A stretch of 64,000 bases of DNA. Source: Marinomonas sp. KMM3893 (lineage in GTDB: Bacteria; Pseudomonadota; Gammaproteobacteria; Pseudomonadales; Marinomonadaceae). The stretch covers positions 248,001 through 312,000 of the forward strand of contig NZ_SJSC01000003.1 of NCBI RefSeq assembly GCF_004352855.1, read 5' to 3'. Positions 8,543 to 16,892 of the stretch are shown piece by piece. Each line of letters opens with the position of its first letter. The stretch's first letter is position 1. The translations under genes and the position numbers were made by a program. The notes under the pieces were generated by a model. The model had not been told where the DNA came from, did no database searches, and saw only the letters and a program-made list of their open reading frames with translations.

Positions 8543-9277
8543 TTATTGCTGAGCAGTAGGGATCAAGTTGCCAATGTGTAGGCCACATTCTTTGTGCTCA
8601 GATTCTTCCCACCACCAACGACCTTCGCGTTCATGCTGGTTAGGCAGCACAGCACGGGTACAAGGTTCGCAACCAATGCTGACAAAGCCTTTTGAATGCA
8701 ATTCATTGTATGGCACATCAAACATCTTAATGTAGTTCCAGACGTCTTCAGAAGACCAGTTCGCCAATGGGTTGAATTTATACAGTGTTTTCTCATCGGA
8801 GCTAAACGCTGAGTCGACTTCTGCAAATGCCAATACATTTCGAGTGCCTGGGCTTTGGTCTTTACGTTGGCCTGTGATCCATGCATCCAGCGTCGCAAGT
8901 TTGCGTTTTAATGGCTGAACTTTACGAATGCCGCAGCACTCTTTATGGCCGTCTTCAAAAAAGCTAAATAAGCCTTTTTCACGAGTGAAGTTTTCAAGCG
9001 CTTCGTTATTTGGGGACAGAATGTCGATTTCAATATTGTAGTGTTTGCGAACTTGGTCAATGAAACGGTATGTTTCTGCGTGCAAACGGCCAGTATCTAG
9101 GGAGAAAACTTTCACATTCTTATTGGCTTTGACGGCCATATCAATCAATACAACATCTTCTGCGCCACTGAATGAAATGGCGATGTTGTCGAATTCTTTC
9201 ATGGCGTTATGAATGATTTTTTGCGCTTCGTCTTCAACGTTATTAGCAACGAAAGACGTTAAGTCGAAAGTAGACAT
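8543..9277 (-). CDS. cysH: assimilatory APS (adenylyl-sulfate) reductase
   Basis: A 244-residue protein from ATG 9275-9277; an in-frame GTG lies 15 bases upstream. The [10 protein letters not shown] loop near residue 36 binds the adenylyl group, and KECGLH near residue 230 carries the catalytic Cys. It also has Cys114-Cys115 and Cys202/Cys205 (GCEPC), the four ligands of the [4Fe-4S] cluster found in plant-type and Pseudomonas-type enzymes but missing from E. coli PAPS reductase. It should therefore reduce APS directly to sulfite with thioredoxin in cysteine biosynthesis. Both names (CysH, APR) are in use for this family. Confidence 0.93.
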   Translation of the reverse strand: MSTFDLTSFVANNVEDEAQKIIHNAMKEFDNIAISFSGAEDVVLIDMAVKANKNVKVFSLDTGRLHAETYRFIDQVRKHYNIEIDILSPNNEALENFTREKGLFSFFEDGHKECCGIRKVQPLKRKLATLDAWITGQRKDQSPGTRNVLAFAEVDSAFSSDEKTLYKFNPLANWSSEDVWNYIKMFDVPYNELHSKGFVSIGCEPCTRAVLPNQHEREGRWWWEESEHKECGLHIGNLIPTAQQ

Positions 9278-9372
9278 AGTCTGTTTTACCACTATCTAAA
9301 TTTATGTTGGCTGTACCATAACAATTTGCGCCAGCGATGCAAAAGACGAAAGCACACTAACCTTATAATGGC

Positions 9373-10023
9373 TTAGCGTATATGGTTGGATAGGGTCTGA
9401 TAAAGGCCGTACAAAATGCCCGCTGTGACGCCCCAAATGCGAATTCCCTGGTAGTTTATTTCAAAATACCCTCGTGCAACCGTCCCCAATTGTTTGGTCT
9501 TAAACTGGTAATTACCAGGGTCTAATAAATAATCTAAGGGCACCCAATGGACCGATTTTACCTCATCTTCACACAAGCTCATTTCGCTAAAGCGGGTCAT
9601 TTCAGCAATGATGGGTTTGATGCAATAACCAGAAATTGTACAGTATTCGCCGAGCTCACCAATCAGATCAAAACAGTCTGGCGCCAAGCCGACTTCCTCA
9701 AGCGTTTCTCTTAACGCCGTGTATTGAATACTGGCATCGTCGGGGTCATGTTTACCACCTGGGAACGATATTTGCCCTGGGTGATTGCGCATGTGTAAGG
9801 CACGCTTGGTCACCAGCACATTGAGTTGATCGTCTTCGGGTGAACGCCAAATAGGAATCAATACCGCCGCAGAGCGGTATTTTAATTTGTAGGCGCTAGG
9901 AGACAGGTCTTTATCTGGGTTGTAAATAGGGTGTACTTCTTGTGTCGTGTCTAGCGCAGCGCGTATCTCATCTAAGTTGGTTGAGATAGGAGGAGCGTTT
10001 AAAAACTGCACAATGTCGGACAT
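9373..10023 (-). CDS. nudL: NUDIX hydrolase, CoA pyrophosphatase type
   Basis: This 216-residue NUDIX protein has the NudL/UPF0035 signature MRNHPGQISFPGGKHD followed by ALRETLEEVGL, the NUDIX box with its paired glutamates. The family cleaves CoA and its derivatives to phosphopantetheine and 3',5'-ADP using Mg2+ or Mn2+. It lies 8 bases downstream of pabB on the same strand, so the two are very likely co-transcribed. The gene symbol is by analogy with E. coli YeaB/NudL. Confidence 0.87.
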   Translation of the reverse strand: MSDIVQFLNAPPISTNLDEIRAALDTTQEVHPIYNPDKDLSPSAYKLKYRSAAVLIPIWRSPEDDQLNVLVTKRALHMRNHPGQISFPGGKHDPDDASIQYTALRETLEEVGLAPDCFDLIGELGEYCTISGYCIKPIIAEMTRFSEMSLCEDEVKSVHWVPLDYLLDPGNYQFKTKQLGTVARGYFEINYQGIRIWGVTAGILYGLYQTLSNHIR

Positions 10024-10031
10024 ACTACGGC

Positions 10032-11486
10032 CTATTTTAAAAAATCATGTTCAAGAGTATGAGTTAATTTACCTACTTTGGTAAAGGTTTCTTGGTACTC
10101 TTCTTGATATTTAGAGTCAGCAACGAGCCCACCGCCAGCCCAACAATGGATGCGCCCACGGTCTGCAACCAAGGTCCTAATGGTGATGCTGGAATCCATT
10201 TGACCGTTAACGCTGAAGTAGGCAATGGAGCCGCAATAAACAGAGCGCTCGTGAGGTTCTAACTCGTCAATAATTTCCATAGAACGAATCTTGGGCGCGC
10301 CTGTGATTGAGCCGCCTGGGAAACTTTCATGGAACACGCGAATGGATTGATCCAACCCTTCAATTCTTCCTTCCACGGTCGACACCAGATGGTGAACGTT
10401 GGCGTAGCTTTCTAAGGCAAATAATTTGGGCACTTTAATGCTGCCAGTAAGGCAGGTGCGACCCAGATCGTTGCGTAATAGATCAACAATCATCAGGTTT
10501 TCGGCGCGGTCTTTCTCGGAGGCCAGTAAGGTGTCTGCGTTGGCTTTGTCTTCTGCTGGTGTCTTGCCGCGGGCAATGGTGCCTTTAATCGGTTTGGATT
10601 CGACCCGTCCTTGTTCACACAGCAAAAAACGTTCCGGTGAGTGGCTTAAGATGGCTTGTTGTTCACCCATCTCCATAAACGCTGAGAAGGGCGTTGGGCA
10701 AACTTCTCGTAAGCGCAGGTAGGCGTCCATGGGATCGCCAGCATAATGGCTGGAAAAACGCTGGGCCAGATTTACCTGATAGCAATCTCCAGAGAGAATG
10801 TAGTCTTTCACCGTGTCAAATTTGGTTTTGTATTCAAGCGCCGTCATATTAGAAACAAAGGGCGTTTTTAACACAAAACGCGGGCGACTTTGCGGTTCAA
10901 TAGGGTCGCTGTTGAGCGCTGCAGGCGGGTTGAGAGACAGCGCCTTATTGATCTGCGTAAGCAGACTTTTTTCTTCTTGAATTGAACACCAAGGCGTAAT
11001 AATAAGCTCGGTTGTGCTGCTGGTATGGGAGGAAACAATGCTCCAACCATAGAGGCCAACACTGAGTTGATCCAAGCTGATGTCGTGCAGCACGTTATCG
11101 GGCAGCGTTTCGACATAATGGCCGCATTCGTAGCCATAATAGCCCAGTAGACCGCCGGTAAAAGGCAGATCTTTGGGGGCATTTTTCGCCCATGGCTCTT
11201 GCGTGCTGAGCGTCAACAATTGCTCAAGTGTCGACAAAGGGGAATCGCTGTCGGTTAACGTATAAAGCGGTGTGTCAGCTTGGTCGTCACGCCACTCAAT
11301 ATGGTAGGCACCTTGTTTGGCATAGATTCGCGCCAGTGGGTTTGCCACCAAGATATCAAACTTAGTGTCAGGGAAGGCGTGGTGATTGCTGTCCAATAAA
11401 GCGGGATAAGGCAGCGCCCGTAGGGCTTGGTATAGAGAAAGTAAAGAAGCCTGATAGGGCAGTGTTATCCGTTTTATTTCTGGCAT
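10032..11486 (-). CDS. pabB: aminodeoxychorismate synthase component I
   Basis: A 484-residue chorismate-utilising enzyme. The C-terminal half carries the chorismate-binding blocks (SPERFLL, then PIKGTIARGKTPAED, SFPGGSITGAPKIRSM and YCGSIAYFS). The Lys of PIKGT is diagnostic of PabB; anthranilate synthase TrpE has Ala there. With the PabA amidotransferase it aminates chorismate to 4-amino-4-deoxychorismate, the step before PabC on the way to p-aminobenzoate and folate. pabA and pabC are not in the window. It begins a two-gene unit with the NUDIX hydrolase. Confidence 0.94.
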   Translation of the reverse strand: MPEIKRITLPYQASLLSLYQALRALPYPALLDSNHHAFPDTKFDILVANPLARIYAKQGAYHIEWRDDQADTPLYTLTDSDSPLSTLEQLLTLSTQEPWAKNAPKDLPFTGGLLGYYGYECGHYVETLPDNVLHDISLDQLSVGLYGWSIVSSHTSSTTELIITPWCSIQEEKSLLTQINKALSLNPPAALNSDPIEPQSRPRFVLKTPFVSNMTALEYKTKFDTVKDYILSGDCYQVNLAQRFSSHYAGDPMDAYLRLREVCPTPFSAFMEMGEQQAILSHSPERFLLCEQGRVESKPIKGTIARGKTPAEDKANADTLLASEKDRAENLMIVDLLRNDLGRTCLTGSIKVPKLFALESYANVHHLVSTVEGRIEGLDQSIRVFHESFPGGSITGAPKIRSMEIIDELEPHERSVYCGSIAYFSVNGQMDSSITIRTLVADRGRIHCWAGGGLVADSKYQEEYQETFTKVGKLTHTLEHDFLK

Positions 11487-11555
11487 AATGGAACCACGAT
11501 TTCAAAAGTTTACAATTGTAGTCCTTTAATAAGGGCGACCACAGGGTTATTACAA

Positions 11556-12422
11556 GTGTCTGACGTACATTTTCTTAGTTTATTTAACAGTCGTATTGCC
11601 TATCGCCTTTATGAAAATAAAGACGCCACCACAGATCGCCACTGCTTATTGCTTCATGGCGCAGGTGTGGCGGGCGAAATTACCTACTCGCCGATACTTC
11701 CTTATTTCACAAATTGGCGTTGGATGCTGGTGCCTGACATCAAGGGCATGGGGGAATCGTTTCATCTGCATGGCAAAGAAGCCCCTGTCACCATCAGTGA
11801 GTTAACTCATGATATAGAAGCCTTGTTGGCGCATCTTAATTGGCAGGATTTTGATGTGGTGGGGTATTCATTAGGCGGCTTAATTGCGTTGAACCTAAAC
11901 CATCGCCGAGTGATCTCAGGACATTTGCCAGTCAAAATGGCGTTGATGGAGCCCGCCTCCTTGGATCGAGAAGATTTGAATGCGCTGAGCGAAGTGCGCA
12001 AAAAGTACCGTCAAGCTTCGAGCATCATTCGTGAAACCGGTGATGTTGAGCAAGGGGTCGCGCACTTTATGGACGGCGTTTCGCCAAATCGGCGTAAGCA
12101 TCCGGTGGCTGAGGCAACCACGCAATCGCGGTTGGCGCATCGCCCCCATGGTTTTTCTTATGCCTTAGACGCGGTCACCAATCATGTGGATGTGTTAGCG
12201 CAAGCGCCGGAGCACAGAGACGCCATGATTCGCTCTGCGAAAGAGGTGTTTTTGTTTTCTGGAGAGCTCAGCAGTGAGCAATTAAGAGAGCATTATCAAA
12301 AGCTGAGTGAGCAGTTTCCTGGCTGGCAACATAAGGTGATGAGCGCGTGCGATCATTCATTGCCGTTCCAAAAACCAAGACAAATTGCGAATCATATTAA
12401 TCGATGGTTTGCTTTGAACTAG
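11556..12422 (+). CDS. alpha/beta hydrolase
   Basis: A 288-residue alpha/beta-hydrolase fold protein started by GTG 11556. The oxyanion region is LLLHGAGVAGE, the nucleophile elbow is GYSLGG (Ser near residue 107), and a late DHSLPF supplies the probable catalytic His. There is no signal peptide, so it is cytosolic. It is divergent from pabB. Substrate cannot be inferred; the family includes esterases, C-C hydrolases and lactonases. Nothing is evident in the 141-base gap that follows. Confidence 0.8.
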   Translation: MSDVHFLSLFNSRIAYRLYENKDATTDRHCLLLHGAGVAGEITYSPILPYFTNWRWMLVPDIKGMGESFHLHGKEAPVTISELTHDIEALLAHLNWQDFDVVGYSLGGLIALNLNHRRVISGHLPVKMALMEPASLDREDLNALSEVRKKYRQASSIIRETGDVEQGVAHFMDGVSPNRRKHPVAEATTQSRLAHRPHGFSYALDAVTNHVDVLAQAPEHRDAMIRSAKEVFLFSGELSSEQLREHYQKLSEQFPGWQHKVMSACDHSLPFQKPRQIANHINRWFALN

Positions 12423-12563
12423 ATTTTTCGCCTGAGGTGGACTGTAATAAGAACACAGGAAGCAAGACTGAGTAAGCAGCAAAACACTAAGGATGGTGTG
12501 ATCTTGTTGTCAGCGTAGTCGTGGCTTTCTGAATGTATAAAGGCTAGAAACAGGGAGGTTTCT

Positions 12564-13073
12564 ATGCAAAACAAACAAGGCTTTTCACTGCTTGAAGTGA
12601 TGTGTGTGCTCGCTATTTTGAGTTTGCTTGCGGTTATCGGCTCTGGGTTTATTATCCAGAAAGCGCAAAGAAATGAAGACAAAGCGGTATTACTAGACGA
12701 TGTTAAAAATCTGAGTAATGCCCTGCAAGAGGCGCGTTTATTGGCCATACAGTCAGGCGATAGCAGCTATGTCTGTGGTGGTGCAGATTGCAGGGGGAAC
12801 TGGTCGGACGGCTTTGTCGTGATGCAGACAGAGCAATTTGGTGGCCTGTATCGCCGGGTTGTCTTTGATCATGAAGTCAATATTGCTTGGCAAGGTTTTC
12901 CCGCCAATAAATCTCGCATAACGTTTCTGCCTACGGGCTTATCCAGCTACCAAAATGGCACCTTTCTTTTCTGTTACCTCGATTGGCACACCCGCTTGGT
13001 TATTAATCAAAGCGGTCGTTTTTATGCCTCAGATATTGTGGATGTGAGTGACAGTGATGGGGCCTGCTTATGA
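12564..13073 (+). CDS. GspH/FimT-type minor pilin
   Basis: This 169-residue protein has a type III prepilin leader: MQNKQG, then the cleavage site G|FSLLE with Glu at +5, then a ~20-residue hydrophobic helix. The C-terminal globular part holds Cys pairs (CGGADC, and FCYLDW plus a terminal GACL). It resembles FimT/PpdA-type minor pilins that help start type IV pilus assembly after processing by PilD. ATG 12564 has a good GGGAGG ribosome site. It opens a four-gene overlapping cluster, sharing four bases (ATGA) with the next gene. Confidence 0.8.
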   Translation: MQNKQGFSLLEVMCVLAILSLLAVIGSGFIIQKAQRNEDKAVLLDDVKNLSNALQEARLLAIQSGDSSYVCGGADCRGNWSDGFVVMQTEQFGGLYRRVVFDHEVNIAWQGFPANKSRITFLPTGLSSYQNGTFLFCYLDWHTRLVINQSGRFYASDIVDVSDSDGACL

Positions 13074-13429
13074 GTCGCGGTTCTCTTTCGTTGCGCTCTT
13101 CCAGCGGTGGTTGGATCACTTTGGAGATTATGTTGGCTTTGGTATTGCTGTCGGTGGTGATGCTTGTGCTAGAGCGTCAATCTGCAAGGCAATGGCAAAC
13201 GCTGCAACAAGGAGAGCAAGTCCGTCAGCTGCGTGACAATGCCGCAAAGCAAGCCTTAATGGTGCAGCTTACGGGTTCTGAGGCTTGGTTAGACTCTGTC
13301 TACTCTTCTCGGCAGGGGCGTTATCCGGTCTGTGAGCCGTGCACAGGCGTAGAGTTTTCAACCTGGTTTGGCGCCACCCAGCACAGGGTTTCCGCCAAGG
13401 TGCAAGCGTTGGTGCCAGCGGATGAATGA
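13070..13429 (+). CDS. minor pilin-like protein with Trp at +1
   Basis: A 119-residue protein with a probable class III signal: MSRGSLSLRSSSGG|WITLE, then a hydrophobic helix (IMLALVLLSVVMLVL). Glu +5 is present, but +1 is Trp instead of the usual Phe or Met. A CEPC motif sits in the short globular part. It overlaps the genes on both sides (ATGA junction at 13070; 8 bases at 13422). From position in the cluster it may stand where PilV/PpdC-like minor pilins stand, but the sequence is too divergent for a firm family call. Confidence 0.7.
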   Translation: MSRGSLSLRSSSGGWITLEIMLALVLLSVVMLVLERQSARQWQTLQQGEQVRQLRDNAAKQALMVQLTGSEAWLDSVYSSRQGRYPVCEPCTGVEFSTWFGATQHRVSAKVQALVPADE

Positions 13430-14333
13430 GCAGCGCAAACCCCTTCCACAATCAAGGTTAGCTGGCAGTATCTTGCTAGAGTTAATGCTGGTGTGTGCGC
13501 TGTTGGCAATCCTTTTGCCTTTGCTCGTGTCTCCTTTTTGGCAACTCCAAAAACGCCATTCTCTTATCCTGACGTATCTTGACCAAGCCAAATACCAAAC
13601 GGCATTGGGGGCGCAATTCACCGCCCATTGGGCGCGATTGTTGCCCGCAGGGTGTTACCTTGATAGCACACTAAGCCTCACCATAGGGTCAGCTCAAAAT
13701 GTGCCTGTGCGTTTATCTCAGCGCTCAATGTCGAGTCAATCGGATTGGCTAGAGGGGATGGATTACGGCGCGTGCCGAGTGTCATTAGACTCCATTCAAG
13801 CGCCTCTTATCACCAGCAATGATTGTGACTTAAACGTCGGTGAGTTAGTGCGTGTTGCAAGTTGTGAAGCCAGTGTGCAAGCGCAAGTGACGCAGGCGAC
13901 GGATCTTGCGGTGCGATTTGATTTATTGGGCAACTCAGTGCTTGAGCAAACGGGAATACTCGAAACCAGAATGCCATTTTATTGGTATGTGGGGGAAGGC
14001 AAAAACGGTCAGCAAGCGTTGTGGCGTACGCCGACAGTAAGTGGCAATTCATTAGAGCTTTGGTCGGGGGTGATGGCTTTATCAGTGTCGCCCTTGCTGG
14101 ATGAGGATCAGGATGGCTTGGTGGACACCATCGACTCTCGTTATGGGAGCTATTCGTTGAGCAAGGTACGAGCCTTGTGGGTGGAATACCTCTATGAGTT
14201 AGAGCCATGCCAGGCGGCGACACAGATTCCGTTGGCTCGGCAATATCAGACGTTACGCGGTGAGCGCTGGGAATACCTAGCGCCTTGTCAGGGCGTGGCT
14301 AATCAAATCATTGTGCTTAATGGATTTGGCTGA
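13422..14333 (+). CDS. PilW/PpdB-like minor pilin
   Basis: The likely start is ATG 13422 (MNEQRKPLPQ), overlapping the previous stop by 8 bases. The frame is open 54 bases further upstream, but that extension lies wholly inside the previous gene. The product is 303 residues. The leader ends LAG|SILLE with Glu +5, followed by a hydrophobic helix LVCALLAILLPLLV. A large globular domain with four or more cysteines follows, as expected of a PilW/PpdB-sized minor pilin. It likely forms part of the pilus tip or priming complex. Confidence 0.75.
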   Translation: MNEQRKPLPQSRLAGSILLELMLVCALLAILLPLLVSPFWQLQKRHSLILTYLDQAKYQTALGAQFTAHWARLLPAGCYLDSTLSLTIGSAQNVPVRLSQRSMSSQSDWLEGMDYGACRVSLDSIQAPLITSNDCDLNVGELVRVASCEASVQAQVTQATDLAVRFDLLGNSVLEQTGILETRMPFYWYVGEGKNGQQALWRTPTVSGNSLELWSGVMALSVSPLLDEDQDGLVDTIDSRYGSYSLSKVRALWVEYLYELEPCQAATQIPLARQYQTLRGERWEYLAPCQGVANQIIVLNGFG

Positions 14334-14777
14334 ATGGCGATGACAAAACACAGGTCTTTACAGGGTTGGGTTTCTCTGCCTATTTTGGTGTTATTGATCA
14401 CAGTCGCTGGGTTGTCATTGGCTTATCAGCAGCGCTTAGAAGCGCATTTTGTGTTTCGTTCGACGCTTGATTCGCTCACCAAAAGCACGCAGTTGTGGCA
14501 GGCTTTTGAGGGTTCACTGGTCGCATCGGTTGATTTTTCATTGGCGACAGAAAGTCTGTGCCAAGGATTTTGCCCATTAACGTCCAATGCCTACATGGCC
14601 AACGCGAATGTCTGGCGTCATGGCGAAGATGTTCTGATGTATCAGTGGCGTTATTACAGCCATGATGAAAATCGGCGTTTTTATCGCTTGTGCGCACGCC
14701 ACCAGCAGCAAAATTATTGCTGGTGGTGGCAAGAACACAGACTCATCAGTCGAGGTTTTGTTAATACCACCAACTAG
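14334..14777 (+). CDS. YgdB (DUF2509)-like pseudopilin lacking Glu5
   Basis: This 147-residue protein starts right after the previous stop. Its leader SLQG|WVSLP is followed by a hydrophobic helix (ILVLLITVAGLSLA). Position +5 is Pro, not Glu. Tip pseudopilins such as GspK/PilX, and E. coli YgdB in the ppdA-ppdB-ygdB-ppdC locus, also lack Glu5, and the residues after the helix (YQQRLEAHFVFRSTLDSL) look like YgdB. It is therefore probably the last minor component of the same pilus-priming set. Confidence 0.65.
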   Translation: MAMTKHRSLQGWVSLPILVLLITVAGLSLAYQQRLEAHFVFRSTLDSLTKSTQLWQAFEGSLVASVDFSLATESLCQGFCPLTSNAYMANANVWRHGEDVLMYQWRYYSHDENRRFYRLCARHQQQNYCWWWQEHRLISRGFVNTTN

Positions 14778-14809
14778 AAGGTCATCAGCAGTAGGCGCTC
14801 TTTAATAAC

Positions 14810-15073
14810 TTAAGACGACGTTTTGTGGAACGCTTGTAAATGCTCTTTGCTGCAAAAAGCATTGGCATCTTGGTCATGAATCGCATGGGACTTTGGCACA
14901 TGGGTTTTGCATTGTTCACAGCGAACCATACTTTCTTGGTTTTCCTGCTTCGTGGTATTAGCAGGAGAATCAGGCTTATTTGATAGCTTCGCGCGTTGAA
15001 AAGCGAGCACTTGGCGGTATAACCACCAGCCAATTGCGAAAATAGCAATAAAAACGATCAATCGGACGATCAT
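14810..15073 (-). CDS. PP0621-like small membrane-anchored Cys-rich protein
   Basis: An 87-residue protein with one N-terminal membrane helix (LIVFIAIFAIGWWLY), a charged linker and a small Cys/His module (CEQCKTHVPKSHAIHD, then AFCSKEHL) that resembles a MYND/treble-clef zinc knuckle. This layout matches the family annotated PP0621 in pseudomonads, of unknown function. It is divergent from nadE, with 72 bases between the starts. Confidence 0.75.
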   Translation of the reverse strand: MIVRLIVFIAIFAIGWWLYRQVLAFQRAKLSNKPDSPANTTKQENQESMVRCEQCKTHVPKSHAIHDQDANAFCSKEHLQAFHKTSS

Positions 15074-15145
15074 ATACTTTACCTAGGTTGGGTAATTCCA
15101 GACAATAAAGGCATATTCTAACAGAGTTAACGAGATAGCAACTGT

Positions 15146-16783
15146 ATGACATTACGAGTAGCAATGGCCCAGCTGGATATGCTGGTCGGCGACATAGCAA
15201 AAAACACACAATCTGTGATCGATTCGGCACACAAAGCCCGCGATAACGAACAAGCGGATGTGATTGTTTTCCCTGAGTTAACCTTAACAGGCTATCCACC
15301 AGAAGACTTATTGCTGCGTCCCAGTTTAGACCCTCGCATCGAATCTGCTCTGCAACGCATTCTAGATGAGGTTCATGACATTTATGTTGTCGTGGGTTAC
15401 CCAAGACGCATTGATGGTGAATTATTTAACTGCGCAGGGGTTATCTATCAAGGCGCCATGTTGGCGGAATACGCTAAGCAAAAACTGCCCAACTTTTTGG
15501 TGTTTGATGATAAGCGTTATTTCAGCGAAGGCCGTGAAGCGGGCATTCTTGATATTAAAGGCGTGAAAGTCGGATTAAGTATTTGTGAAGATATTTGGCA
15601 CCCAGAGCCGATTGCTCAAGCAAAGGCGGCTGGCGCCGAATTGATTCTTAATCTGAACGCATCGCCTTACCACATTGAAAAAATGGGCGAGCGTGAAGCG
15701 TTATTACACCAACGCGCCACTGCAGTCAGCTTGCCGATTGTCTATGTGAATTACATGGGCGCGCAAGATGAGTTGGTGTATGAGGGTGGCTCTTTTGTGG
15801 TGAACGCAAAAGGCGAAAAAGTATCACAAGCCCCTTGGTTTGAATCGGGTTTATATTGTGTCGACTTCATTGTTGATGAGACCCAGCCTAACAAGGTTGA
15901 GCCTGTCGCTGGCCCGATTGCGCCCGCGTTAGATGTTGAAGCCAGTGTGTATCAAGCCATGGTGTTGGGCTTGCGTGATTACATTGAAAAGAACCGTTTT
16001 AAAGGCATAGTGTTGGGCTTGAGTGGCGGCATTGATTCTGCGTTGTCATTGGCCGTTGCGGTGGATGCGATTGGTGCAGACCGTGTTCAAGCGGTCATGA
16101 TGCCATACACCTACACCTCGTCTATCAGCTTGCATGACGCAGAAGAAGAAGCAAGGCTATTAGGCGTGAAATACAGTGTATTGCCGATCGAACCTATGGT
16201 GTCTGCGTTTAGTGATGTGTTGGCGCCAGAATTTGAAGGGCTTGGAAAAGACACGACGGAAGAGAATTTACAGGCACGTACGCGCGGTGTGGTGCTCATG
16301 GCCATATCGAATAAGAAAGGCTTGATGGTGTTAACCACAGGAAACAAGAGCGAGATGGCGGTTGGCTATGCGACCTTATATGGTGACATGGTGGGCGGTT
16401 ATTCTGTTTTGAAAGACGTGTTTAAAACCTTGGTATTTAAGCTGTGTCGTTACCGTAATACTCTGGGCTATGTTATTCCTGAGCGTGTTATTACTCGTCC
16501 GCCGTCTGCGGAATTAGCACCGGATCAAAAGGATGAAGATTCTCTACCAAGCTACGATGTGTTGGATGAGATCTTGCGCATGTACATCGAACAAGACTTA
16601 AGCGCTGAAGCGATCTTGGCGACCAATCAATTTGATCGTGATACTGTGTATCGGGTGCTGCGTTTGGTGGATGTTAACGAGTATAAACGCCGTCAAGCGC
16701 CGACAGGGGTTCGAGTAACAGGGCGTGGCTTTGGTCGCGATCGTCGTTACCCGATTACCAACGGTTGGCACATTGGCGAGTAA
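15146..16783 (+). CDS. nadE: glutamine-dependent NAD+ synthetase
   Basis: A 545-residue two-domain enzyme. The N-terminal nitrilase-type glutaminase has the Glu44/Lys113/Cys147 triad (FPELTLTGY, KQKLPNF, LSICEDIW). The C-terminal synthetase carries the PP-loop LGLSGGIDSAL near residue 290. It amidates nicotinic acid adenine dinucleotide to NAD+ using ATP and ammonia channelled from glutamine, the last step of NAD synthesis. It is full length for the bacterial glutamine-dependent class and is monocistronic, closed by a strong terminator. Confidence 0.96.
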   Translation: MTLRVAMAQLDMLVGDIAKNTQSVIDSAHKARDNEQADVIVFPELTLTGYPPEDLLLRPSLDPRIESALQRILDEVHDIYVVVGYPRRIDGELFNCAGVIYQGAMLAEYAKQKLPNFLVFDDKRYFSEGREAGILDIKGVKVGLSICEDIWHPEPIAQAKAAGAELILNLNASPYHIEKMGEREALLHQRATAVSLPIVYVNYMGAQDELVYEGGSFVVNAKGEKVSQAPWFESGLYCVDFIVDETQPNKVEPVAGPIAPALDVEASVYQAMVLGLRDYIEKNRFKGIVLGLSGGIDSALSLAVAVDAIGADRVQAVMMPYTYTSSISLHDAEEEARLLGVKYSVLPIEPMVSAFSDVLAPEFEGLGKDTTEENLQARTRGVVLMAISNKKGLMVLTTGNKSEMAVGYATLYGDMVGGYSVLKDVFKTLVFKLCRYRNTLGYVIPERVITRPPSAELAPDQKDEDSLPSYDVLDEILRMYIEQDLSAEAILATNQFDRDTVYRVLRLVDVNEYKRRQAPTGVRVTGRGFGRDRRYPITNGWHIGE

Positions 16784-16810
16784 TGTTACGCGATGAGCGT
16801 TGTTTCGCAT

Positions 16811-16843
16811 AAAAAATGGCCGCGTATTGCGGCCATTTTTTTT
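16811..16843. terminator. bidirectional Rho-independent terminator, nadE/apbE
   Basis: AAAAAATGGCCGC (16811-16823) and GCGGCCATTTTTT (16829-16841) form a GC-rich stem with A and T tracts on either side. It sits between the convergent nadE and apbE genes and fits both directions. Confidence 0.93.
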
Positions 16844-16892
16844 GCGTTGCATTTTTGAGTAAATAAACACGCTATAGCGCTAATTCACTGTG

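Noticed and set aside
12419-12748. 109-codon reverse frame over the start of the fimT-type gene
   Set aside because: It overlaps a gene with a clear prepilin leader and ribosome site; no domain is recognisable in the alternative.
13810-14223. 137-codon reverse frame inside the PilW-like gene
   Set aside because: Antisense shadow with Pro/His/Leu-rich composition and no start context.
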